Below, one piece after another: positions 8,038 through 14,174 of a stretch of 21,744 bases of DNA (position 1 is its first letter; each line of letters starts with the position of its first letter). The stretch lies in the NCBI GenBank assembly GCA_004555765.1, contig SFHG01000027.1, positions 1 through 21,744 of the forward strand. Direction: 5' to 3'. The position numbers were made by a program, and so were the translations under genes. Source of the stretch: Bacteroidales bacterium (GTDB lineage Bacteria; Bacteroidota; Bacteroidia; Bacteroidales; Porphyromonadaceae). The notes below the pieces were generated by a model that made no database searches, had not been told where the DNA came from, and worked only from the letters and a program-made list of their open reading frames with translations.

Positions 8038-8080
8038 GAAACGCCGCGCTTGGGAATTTCCAAGCGCGGCGTTTCTTTTC
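8038..8080. terminator. Bidirectional intrinsic terminator
   Basis: A perfect 16-bp stem (8038-8053 with 8060-8075, core ACGCCGCGCTTGG) encloses a 6-nt loop. It is followed by TTTC/TTTTC on the plus strand and by TTTCTTA on the minus strand. It ends the GH3 transcript 11 nt after its stop codon. It lies 4 nt beyond the 3' end of the convergent tRNA-Cys, so it can serve both. Confidence 0.9.
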
Positions 8081-8084
8081 GGGG

Positions 8085-8155
8085 AGGTACCTGGCGGAAT
8101 CGAACCGCCGTGAACGGATTTGCAGTCCGGTGCATAGCCACTTTGCTAAGGTACC
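8085..8155 (-). tRNA. tRNA-Cys (anticodon GCA)
   Basis: Read on the minus strand, the acceptor stem GGTACCT pairs with AGGTACC, followed by discriminator T, the base expected for Cys. The T-arm is GGCGG-TTCGATT-CCGCC. The anticodon loop is CTGCAAA, with GCA complementary to 8121-8123, on a CCGGA/TCCGT stem. Length is 71 nt and CCA is not encoded. It has a well-formed promoter 29 nt upstream. Confidence 0.95.
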
Positions 8156-8183
8156 GAGGTGTGTCCTCTCTGTTAAGGTTCGA

Positions 8184-8215
8184 CAAAGGTACCAAGAATT
8201 TTCCGCTCTGCCAAA
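8184..8215 (-). promoter_or_regulatory. Promoter of tRNA-Cys
   Basis: On the minus strand TTTG (8215-8212), 20 nt, TACCTTTG (8191-8184): both halves and the spacing match the Bacteroidota consensus. The start point would be about 20 nt before the tRNA 5' end. Confidence 0.85.
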
Positions 8216-8235
8216 TGAAGTGCGTCGGGTCTCGT

Positions 8236-8258
8236 GCCGCTCCGTGTTCGGGAGCGGC
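8236..8258 (+). other. Hairpin with T-rich tail, unassigned
   Basis: GCCGCTCC/GGAGCGGC makes an 8-bp stem with a 7-nt loop, followed by GCTCTTTGTGTCTTTT. It resembles a weak terminator on the plus strand, but no plus-strand gene ends here. It lies just upstream of the minus-strand tRNA promoter. Confidence 0.4.
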
Positions 8259-8358
8259 GCTCTTTGTGTCTTTTGGCGGCTGTGGCTGCCCCGGGGAAGG
8301 GGTTACGGAAGGAAGATTACCCATCGTTGAATAAAGTCTCTTTTGGAGGCTGTCGCGA

Positions 8359-8405
8359 GATACAGACCGAGACAATTTCCTCGGTCTGTATCTTTTTTCT
8401 TTTTT
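8359..8405 (+). terminator. Strong plus-strand intrinsic terminator made from array C cores
   Basis: A perfect 13-bp stem (8359-8371, GATACAGACCGAG, with 8380-8392) has an 8-nt loop and is followed by TTTTTTCTTTTTT. The stem arms are the first two cores of array C. The GH3 gene already has its own terminator, so this one either guards the rplM operon against read-through or ends an unseen transcript. Confidence 0.75.
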
Positions 8406-8483
8406 ATACGGATCGGGGAGATCGTCCCGGTACGTACCAAAAGTTGGTTCCGGATCCGGAAGAAGATGGGTTTGGTACAGACT
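8359..8483 (+). repeat. 23-nt array C upstream of rplM
   Basis: Clear cores are GATACAGACC at 8359, GGTCTGTATC at 8383, GGTACGTACC at 8429 and GGTACAGACT at 8474. Degenerate cores fill the intermediate positions near 8405 and 8452. Steps are 24, 22, 24, 23 and 22, averaging 23. The spacers between cores share no sequence. The last core runs directly into the -33 element of the rplM promoter. Confidence 0.75.
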
Positions 8484-8513
8484 TTGTCATTCGGAGAGAA
8501 ATGGGTATCTTTG
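8483..8513 (+). promoter_or_regulatory. Promoter of the rplM-rpsI operon
   Basis: TTTG (8483-8486), 19 nt, TATCTTTG (8506-8513): full consensus with correct spacing. Transcription would start near 8520, leaving about 245 nt of leader before rplM. Confidence 0.8.
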
Positions 8514-8764
8514 CGAGCCAGATTATTATCAAGATTGTACAGAGATACTTGCGGCATAAGGAGCGCACCCCCTCTCACTGTACTCGGGAAGGCAAGAAGT
8601 TAATCCGGGCTTCGAGCTCTCCATCAGACGAGGAAAAGAGGGTCAGAGATTTGATTAGCACCAAAGGTAAGTTGGCTCCCATTTTGAAGCAAAAGCTTGT
8701 GTCTCGGTATATGCTTGTATGTGACATAATTAATTAAAAGTAACATCCCCCTAACAAAAAGAAA
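8514..8764 (+). other. Long untranslated leader of rplM-rpsI
   Basis: About 245 nt between the promoter and the rplM ATG hold no convincing gene. A possible stem CTTGC/GCAAG encloses a GC-rich stretch around 8550-8600, and the 3' end is A/T-rich just before the start. Many bacterial r-protein operons are autoregulated through such leaders, so an L13 or S9 binding site is possible, but I recognise no known motif. Confidence 0.4.
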
Positions 8765-9220
8765 ATGGATACTTTAAGCTATAAGACCATTTCTGCAAAT
8801 AAGGCAACCGTGACCAAAGAGTGGGTGGTAGTAGATGCTGCCGGCCAGTCTATGGGACGTCTTTGCAGCCAGATCGCGATGATGCTGCGCGGCAAGAATA
8901 AGCCCAACTTTACGCCTCACGTGGACTGCGGTGACAATGTCATTGTCATTAACGCAGAGAAGGCGCTCCTCTCCGGCGACAAAATGACCGAGAGAGAATA
9001 CACCCGCTTCTCCGGCTATCCCGGCGGTCTCAAAACTTTCAGCCCCAAGGACGTGATCGAAAAACGCGGCTATGCCGAGCTTTTCCGTCGCTCCGTTAAA
9101 GGTATGCTTCCCAAGAATCGTCTTGGAGACAAGTTGATCAATAACCTCTATGTCTACGAAGGTCCCGAGCACAAGCATGAAGCTCAGCAACCCCGCCTCG
9201 TTGAAGTAAAGACTAAGTAA
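8765..9220 (+). CDS. rplM: 50S ribosomal protein L13 (uL13)
   Basis: This 151-residue protein has the L13 landmarks WVVVDAAGQSMGRLCSQIAMMLRGK (about 19-43), GDNVIVINAEKALLSGDK and KGMLPKNRLGDK (about 111-122). It binds 23S rRNA early in large-subunit assembly. Length matches the family. It heads the L13-S9 pair found in nearly all bacteria; rpsI starts 15 nt after its stop. The start codon has an A-rich upstream region and no SD, which fits Bacteroidota initiation. Confidence 0.98.
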   Translation: MDTLSYKTISANKATVTKEWVVVDAAGQSMGRLCSQIAMMLRGKNKPNFTPHVDCGDNVIVINAEKALLSGDKMTEREYTRFSGYPGGLKTFSPKDVIEKRGYAELFRRSVKGMLPKNRLGDKLINNLYVYEGPEHKHEAQQPRLVEVKTK

Positions 9221-9235
9221 AAGTAAAGAGACACC

Positions 9236-9622
9236 ATGGAAGTAATCAATGCACTTGGTAGAAGAAAAGCTGCTGTCGCTCGCGTTTACGTGAAAGAAGG
9301 CTCCGGCAAAATCACTATCAATAAGAAAGATATCAACGACTTCTTCCCCAACCCCCTGCTTCAGTATGTAGTGCGTCAGCCGCTTGCTAAGCTTCAGGTG
9401 GAAGACCGCTACGACATCAACATCAATGTGGATGGCGGTGGTTATACGGGACAGAGCGAAGCAATCCGCCTCGGTATCGCTCGTGCACTCGTGAAAATCA
9501 ACCCCGAAGACAAGCCTGTCCTCCGTGCCGAAGGCTTTATGACCCGCGACCCGCGTGTCGTTGAGCGTAAGAAGCCCGGTCAGCCCAAGGCTCGCAAGAG
9601 ATTCCAGTTCTCCAAGCGCTAA
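9236..9622 (+). CDS. rpsI: 30S ribosomal protein S9 (uS9)
   Basis: This 128-residue protein starts EVINALGRRKAAVARVYVKEG and contains GGGYTGQSEAIRLGIARAL. It ends in the basic tail KARKRFQFSKR, whose terminal KR reaches the P-site tRNA anticodon loop. It is full length for the family and cotranscribed with rplM. Confidence 0.98.
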   Translation: MEVINALGRRKAAVARVYVKEGSGKITINKKDINDFFPNPLLQYVVRQPLAKLQVEDRYDININVDGGGYTGQSEAIRLGIARALVKINPEDKPVLRAEGFMTRDPRVVERKKPGQPKARKRFQFSKR

Positions 9623-9838
9623 TACCCCGGTCGCTTCGGATACTGCATCTCACGAGTATCGTTTAGCATCTAAACCTCTCGGATGGGGCATCATAAGTAA
9701 CTGCCCCCTACCGAAAAAAGCGTCCAAACGTGTACGCCGGGGTTGGGAGAGTGAACGGATCAAAGAAAAAAGACACTTTTCTTGCACTGCTTTTGACAAG
9801 AGTGCGTAAACGACAAATCCAGACAAACAGAAAATATT
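9623..9838 (+). other. Intergenic leader between rpsI and rpsB
   Basis: These 216 nt carry no gene. ACCCCGG (9624-9630) can pair with CCGGGGT (9737-9743), and GCACT/AGTGC forms a small hairpin at about 9783-9805, close to the rpsB start. No consensus promoter is visible, so rpsB may be read through from rplM-rpsI. A structured S2-responsive leader is possible but unproven. Confidence 0.35.
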
Positions 9839-10729
9839 ATGTCAAGAGTCACATTTGACGAACTCCTTGAAGCAGGCGCACACTTCGGACACCTTACCCG
9901 CAAGTGGAACCCTGCAATGGCTCCTTATATCTTCATGGAGCGTAACGGCATCCATATCATCGACCTCCACAAGACGGTTGCCAAGATCGATGAAGCTGCC
10001 GAAGCCCTCAAAACTCTGGCTGCAGAGGGCAAAACCATCCTCTTCGTAGGGACAAAGCAGCAGGCTCAGGAGAGCATCGCCGAGCTTGCCAAAGACGCCC
10101 AGATGCCCTACGTGGTAGAGCGCTGGCCGGGTGGTATGTTGACCAACTTCCCGACGATTCGTAAGACCGTAAATAAGATGGGCAACATCGACAGGATGAT
10201 GTCTGACGGTACTTTCGAAAACCTCTCCAAGAGAGAAAAGCTCCAGATTACGCGTCAGAGAGAAAAGCTCGAACTCAACTTCGGCTCCATCGCCAATATG
10301 AAGTCGCTTCCCCAAGCTGTCTTCGTAGTGGACGTGATGAAAGAGCATATCGCGGTCAAGGAAGCTCAGCGCCTCGGAATCCCCGTCTTTGCCATCGTGG
10401 ACACCAACTCCAGTCCCAAAGGCATCGACTACGTGATTCCCGCAAATGACGCATCCGTTGATGGCGTGAGAATCATTCTCTCCGCAGTATGTGACGCCAT
10501 CAAGGAAGGTCTGCAGGAACGCAAGATCCAGAAGCAGGACGAAGACAAGGATATCGAAAACGGCGAAGAGGGTGGCGAAAACACCGGACGTCGTCGCAGA
10601 GGTGTCCGCCAGCGTATCCGCCGTGCTTCCGACAGCGAGGAAACCCCTTCTGCAGATGACGCTGCGGCTACCGCGCCTGTTAGTGACGAGAAGGCTTCCG
10701 AGACTAAAGAAGCCGCTGCCGAAGAATAA
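9839..10729 (+). CDS. rpsB: 30S ribosomal protein S2 (uS2) with long charged C-terminal tail
   Basis: This is 296 residues. The canonical S2 core is about 1-230: FDELLEAGAHFGHLTRKWNP, IFMERNGIHIIDLHKT, ERWPGGMLTNFPTIR, VFVVDVMKEHIAVKEAQRLG, PVFAIVDTNSSP. After QERKIQKQ comes a low-complexity extension of about 63 residues: first acidic (EDKDIENGEEGGE), then a basic cluster (RRRRGVRQRIRR, about 251-262), then an Ala/Glu/Ser-rich acidic tail. The core places S2 at the small-subunit neck. The tail is absent from E. coli S2 and is probably disordered. It is followed by tsf, the usual partner. Confidence 0.97.
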   Translation: MSRVTFDELLEAGAHFGHLTRKWNPAMAPYIFMERNGIHIIDLHKTVAKIDEAAEALKTLAAEGKTILFVGTKQQAQESIAELAKDAQMPYVVERWPGGMLTNFPTIRKTVNKMGNIDRMMSDGTFENLSKREKLQITRQREKLELNFGSIANMKSLPQAVFVVDVMKEHIAVKEAQRLGIPVFAIVDTNSSPKGIDYVIPANDASVDGVRIILSAVCDAIKEGLQERKIQKQDEDKDIENGEEGGENTGRRRRGVRQRIRRASDSEETPSADDAAATAPVSDEKASETKEAAAEE

Positions 10730-10757
10730 GCCTTCCGGGCTACTGAACCTATCCGGC

Positions 10758-10824
10758 AAAGGGAGTGAGCGATGCTCCCTCCCTTTGTCTCTTATATGGC
10801 TTAGGCGAAGCATTTGCCGCCTAA
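10758..10824 (+). promoter_or_regulatory. Two hairpins between rpsB and tsf
   Basis: AAAGGGAG/CTCCCTTT (10758-10765 with 10779-10786, plus an inner AGC/GCT) is followed by GTCTCTTA. A second stem TTAGGCG/CGCCTAA (10801-10807 with 10818-10824) comes next. The first looks like a leaky terminator that would lower tsf expression relative to rpsB. No consensus promoter for tsf is evident in the 150-nt gap. Confidence 0.45.
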
Positions 10825-10879
10825 TGCCGAACACTCCGAACATTTATCACTTAAATCCTCATAAAGAAGATACTACATT

Positions 10880-11704
10880 ATGGCTATCTCCATGGAAGAC
10901 ATCAAGGCTCTGCGCACCCTCACCGGTGCGGGTATGATGGACGTAAAAAAAGCACTCGAAGAAGCTAACGGCGATCACGAGAAAGCAGTCGAACTGATCC
11001 GCAAACGCGGTCTCGCCATTGCCGCAAAGCGCTCCGAACGCGCAGCCGAGCAAGGCTGTGTACTCGCAGGGAGAGCTGAAGGCTTCGCGGCTATCGTCGC
11101 AGTTAACTGCGAAACGGACTTCGTGGCCAAAAATGCCGACTTTGTGGCAATGACCCAAAGCATCCTTGACCTCGCTCTCGCTAAGAAGGTCGCAAATAAG
11201 GAGGCACTCCTTGCCGAAAAACTGCCTACCGGCGAAACTGTGGAAGAGATCATCAGTCTCCGCTCCGGTGTGACGGGAGAGAAGATGGAACTCGGTGCCT
11301 ACGAAGTGGTCGAAGCTCCTGCAGTAACGCTTTATATGCACCCCGGTAACATGCTTGCCGCCATTGTCGGTTTCAACGAAAAGCCTTCCGAAGAAATGGG
11401 CAAGGAAATCGCGATGCAGGTTGCTTCCATGAACCCCGTTTCGGTAGACGAAAGCGGTGTCCCCGAGGAGATCAAGACAAGAGAGCTCGAAATCGCCAAG
11501 GATAAAGCACGTCAGGCAGGTAAGCCCGAGAATCTTCTGGATCGCATCGCAGAGGGTTCCCTCAATAAGTTCTATGAGGAGTTCACGCTCCTGAAGCAGG
11601 CCTCTATCCTCGACGGCAAGAAGAGCGTGGCAGAGGTGCTTAAGGGCGAAAGCAAGACCCTCACCGTTACCGCTTTCAAGCGCGTTAACCTCAACCAAGA
11701 TTAA
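10880..11704 (+). CDS. tsf: Elongation factor Ts
   Basis: At 274 residues it is the nucleotide exchange factor for EF-Tu. The N-terminal UBA-like domain (IKALRTLTGAGMMDVKKALEEANGD, about 9-33) and the core signature VNCETDFVAKNADF (about 75-88) are intact. MHPGNMLAAIVGF and NPVSVDESGVPEE fall in the second core subdomain. The length is typical of Bacteroidota homologues. It is the last gene before a strong terminator. Confidence 0.97.
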   Translation: MAISMEDIKALRTLTGAGMMDVKKALEEANGDHEKAVELIRKRGLAIAAKRSERAAEQGCVLAGRAEGFAAIVAVNCETDFVAKNADFVAMTQSILDLALAKKVANKEALLAEKLPTGETVEEIISLRSGVTGEKMELGAYEVVEAPAVTLYMHPGNMLAAIVGFNEKPSEEMGKEIAMQVASMNPVSVDESGVPEEIKTRELEIAKDKARQAGKPENLLDRIAEGSLNKFYEEFTLLKQASILDGKKSVAEVLKGESKTLTVTAFKRVNLNQD

Positions 11705-11750
11705 GCCTCAATTTCCTTTTCTATAAAGGAAGAGACTTTTCCTTGGATTT

Positions 11751-11804
11751 ACGCCGCAGATCGTTGTCCCCCCAAGGGCAAATATCTGCGGCGTCTTTCG
11801 TTTT
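11751..11804 (+). terminator. Intrinsic terminator after tsf
   Basis: A perfect 11-bp stem ACGCCGCAGAT/ATCTGCGGCGT (11751-11761 with 11784-11794) is followed by CTTTCGTTTT, 46 nt past the tsf stop codon. Confidence 0.85.
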
Positions 11805-11820
11805 GAGTCATTTGTATTTT

Positions 11821-11922
11821 GGTCTGTGTCTTGCGAAGTCGAGATACAGACCGAAGTCTTTGCCTTGGTACGGGCAAAAAAGTTTTTTTGGTCTGTAGGT
11901 CTGAACCGCCTACATACAGCTC
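11821..11922 (+). repeat. 23-nt array D between tsf and dnaA
   Basis: Cores are GGTCTGTGTC at 11821, GATACAGACC at 11843, GGTACGGGCA at 11867, GGTCTGTAGG at 11890 and CATACAGCTC at 11913, with steps of 22, 24, 23 and 23. Orientation alternates and the spacers are unrelated. It lies just past the tsf terminator and about 120 bp before the first promoter-like element for dnaA. Confidence 0.75.
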
Positions 11923-12429
11923 TGAATCTTTCTTCGTAAGATATAGGAAGAGGGCTGATTTCTGTCCGGGAAACTTTTGTACTTAGGGATTGCCCGCTTG
12001 GGATGAATGAAGCGAAATCTCCGCAAGACCTTCTCCGATGATAATATTTTTGTATCTTTAACAAATAAAGGCTTGCTGTGTGAACCTTCTGTTTCCTAAC
12101 GTGTTACATTTTTGTTTCTTCCTCTAAGGTGTGATTCATAGCCGGTTAGGGCTAATTCGTTGTACCTTACGCACATCGACAAAAACAAGAGTGAACGCAT
12201 TTTTTTCTTTCACTTTGTTTGGTAACCTTTGCACCACGGACAGGCGGAAGATTGCTCCTTTGATTGGGTTCCGGACTTACGGAGCCCTTTTCTTACCTCC
12301 TCTTCGGTCCGGCTTACGACGTAGTTAAGGTCGTTTCCTTTCCGGCTTACATTACGAGACCACAGAAAGGGAAGGCTCATAAAAAGGTAAAAGCGCCAAA
12401 ACGCTTTCATTAAAGAGTAGATTGACAGT
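11923..12429 (+). other. Non-coding region upstream of dnaA
   Basis: This holds about 500 nt with no convincing ORF. TATTTTTG at 12045-12052 fits the -7 consensus, immediately followed by TATCTTTA; no clear -33 was found. Three short direct repeats of CCGG(A)CTTAC occur at 12271, 12309 and 12342. A 6-bp hairpin AAAGCG/CGCTTT (12390-12407) ends 22 nt before the dnaA ATG. I found no cluster of DnaA boxes, so an origin here is not supported. Confidence 0.4.
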
Positions 12430-13782
12430 ATGACATCACCATTATCCACGAAGTGGAATACGTTCCTTGAGGTGGTACAGAGTTACCTGCCACGGGAGGG
12501 AGAGGACTACCAGAAATGGTTTGCTCCCATTATGCCTATTGCTTGGGAAAATAACATCCTTACGATACGCGTACCCTCTTCCGATGTCTACAAGACCATA
12601 GAGCAGACCTATCTGGATGTGCTCTCCAATGGTCTGGTCAAAGCTTTTGGTCGTGATATTCAGCTCAAGTACCAAGTCCCTTCGCCGGAGCAAAAGCGGT
12701 TAAGCGCGTCCCGCAAGAGAAGTACACAGGAAGAGGATAATGATGCGCCCGTCTTTCAGACCCACCTTGATTCGCGTCTCTCTCTTGATGCTTTCTTGCC
12801 GAGTGATTGCAATCGTCTGGCGTACGCGGCAGCGGGCGAGATCATAAGGGAGCCGGGGAAGAGTGCCTTCAACCCCCTTTTCGTGCACGGTGCATCGGGT
12901 GTCGGCAAGACCCACTTGATGCATGCCATCGGGAATCAGATAATGTCCGATAACCCCGACGCAAGGGTGGTGTATGTCCCTACTCAGACGTTCAAAAGGC
13001 AGTTCGTCACCGCTACGATTGTCGACAAGAATACGGATCATTTCTTCGGATACTACCAGAATATAGACGTCTTGCTTCTCGACGACGTGCAAGAGCTGAG
13101 CGAGGCCGTGGCCACGCAGAATGCCTTTTTCCAAATCTTCAATCACCTCAAACTTCTCGGGAAGCAGATCGTCATCACAAGCGACCGTCCCCCTGTCGAA
13201 CTCAAGGGGATGGAGGATCGTCTCTTCACGCGCCTCAGGTGGGGACTGACCGTGGAGATCAATCGCCCGGATGTCCAGCTCCGCAAGCAGATATTGACCA
13301 GAAAGGTAGAGGAGGCGGGAATCAAGCTACCGAAAGACGTCTTTGATTTCATCGTCAAACACACGCCGGATAATGTCCGCGATATTGAGGGTTCGCTCAC
13401 TTCGCTGATGGCGCACTCGCTTTTCAGCAATCAGCCTCTGAACCTCGACCTTGCGAAAAAAGTGATGACACAGACGGTGGGTTTGGAGGAAAAGGAAGTG
13501 ACGGTGTCGGATATTATTAAAGTGGTGACCGACTTCTATAACGTCTCCGCCGAAGACCTCGCCGGCCGTAAAAGAACCCGCATCGTCACCACAGCGCGCC
13601 AATTGGTGATGTACTTGTCCAAGAAATATACCGATACGCCTCTGAAGGTAATCGGTACGAGCCTCGGGAAGAGAGACCACTCTACGGTAATCTACGGGAT
13701 CAAGAATATCGAGGACTTGCTCTCCATTGATCTCAAGCTCCAGAAGGATGTCTCTAAAATCACGGAGCGTTTGGGTTTCTGA
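12430..13782 (+). CDS. dnaA: Chromosomal replication initiator protein DnaA
   Basis: This 450-residue AAA+ ATPase binds DnaA boxes and melts the origin. Domain I (about 1-85) has the usual YQKWFAPIMPI motif, and a short polar linker follows (about 86-115). The AAA+ module has Walker A GASGVGKT (154-161) and Walker B LLLDDVQ (215-221). It also has sensor I ITSDRPP and the arginine-finger region DRLFTRLRWGL (263-273). Domain IV has the DnaA signature GKRDHSTV (413-420). All catalytic motifs are intact. It stands alone, without dnaN or recF. TTATCCACG, one mismatch from the DnaA box, overlaps codons 5-7 (12442-12450). Confidence 0.97.
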   Translation: MTSPLSTKWNTFLEVVQSYLPREGEDYQKWFAPIMPIAWENNILTIRVPSSDVYKTIEQTYLDVLSNGLVKAFGRDIQLKYQVPSPEQKRLSASRKRSTQEEDNDAPVFQTHLDSRLSLDAFLPSDCNRLAYAAAGEIIREPGKSAFNPLFVHGASGVGKTHLMHAIGNQIMSDNPDARVVYVPTQTFKRQFVTATIVDKNTDHFFGYYQNIDVLLLDDVQELSEAVATQNAFFQIFNHLKLLGKQIVITSDRPPVELKGMEDRLFTRLRWGLTVEINRPDVQLRKQILTRKVEEAGIKLPKDVFDFIVKHTPDNVRDIEGSLTSLMAHSLFSNQPLNLDLAKKVMTQTVGLEEKEVTVSDIIKVVTDFYNVSAEDLAGRKRTRIVTTARQLVMYLSKKYTDTPLKVIGTSLGKRDHSTVIYGIKNIEDLLSIDLKLQKDVSKITERLGF

Positions 13783-13843
13783 TACCGGCACCTCCTTACT
13801 TTTGAGCCCGAAGAGGTTGGCGTGTCCCAAAAACGAAGCGGAG

Positions 13844-13869
13844 TGCGTCCGGTCTTTAGGTCGGACGCA
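13844..13869 (+). terminator. Possible terminator after dnaA
   Basis: A perfect 8-bp stem TGCGTCCG/CGGACGCA with a 10-nt loop lies 62 nt after the dnaA stop. The downstream sequence (GCCACTTTCTCTC) is only mildly T-rich, so this is a weak call. Confidence 0.4.
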
Positions 13870-13958
13870 GCCACTTTCTCTCAAAATCGATCTCCATCCG
13901 GGCTTTCTTGCCAACTTCGGCTCCTGGAGAATTGAGGAGGGGAGCGGCCGGGGAAAAT

Positions 13959-14038
13959 GGTACGGACATAAAAGGAGGGGAGAGTCCGAGCAAAAATTTC
14001 CCGTAGGTCTGTACGGCACACCCGTCTCGGTACGTGCC
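13959..14038 (+). repeat. 23-nt array E upstream of the thiL-like gene
   Basis: Cores are GGTACGGACA at 13959, GGTCTGTACG at 14006 and GGTACGTGCC at 14029. A degenerate GAGTCCGAGC lies at 13982, keeping steps of 23, 24 and 23. The array ends about 100 bp before the promoter-like TACCTTTG. The gap 13783-14174 otherwise contains only the hairpin at 13844 and that promoter element. Confidence 0.7.
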
Positions 14039-14141
14039 AAAATCAGCCCGATTTCCACACCGCCAGGGGTTTCAAGCAAGGGTGTGGGGGAGAAATTACG
14101 TCGGGAGCCGGGTAAGCAGGCTTTTGCGCCCAAATTCTCGG

Positions 14142-14149
14142 TACCTTTG
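14142..14149 (+). promoter_or_regulatory. -7 element for the thiL-like/thyA operon
   Basis: TACCTTTG is an exact TAnnTTTG match, followed by GTGTG. A TTTG at 14123-14126 lies only 15 nt upstream, shorter than the usual 19-21. The inferred start point leaves a leader of about 20 nt before the ATG at 14175, which supports that ATG over the longer frame. Confidence 0.55.
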
Positions 14150-14174
14150 TGTGAGAAATAGCAAAAAGGTAAGC

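Noticed and set aside
8234..8737. Plus-strand frame (and its internal ATG at 8501) ahead of rplM
   Set aside because: Spans array C, a strong terminator and the rplM promoter; the part after 8501 would start upstream of the predicted transcript start.
9842..10843. 333-codon minus-strand frame over rpsB
   Set aside because: Mirror of S2 codon usage; no recognisable domain.
12064..12429. Replication origin upstream of dnaA
   Set aside because: No cluster of DnaA boxes and no clear AT-rich unwinding element with repeats; one near-match inside dnaA is not enough.
14034..14174. Longer start for the thiL-like gene
   Set aside because: The added 47 residues cross array E and the -7 promoter element, and have no ThiL similarity.
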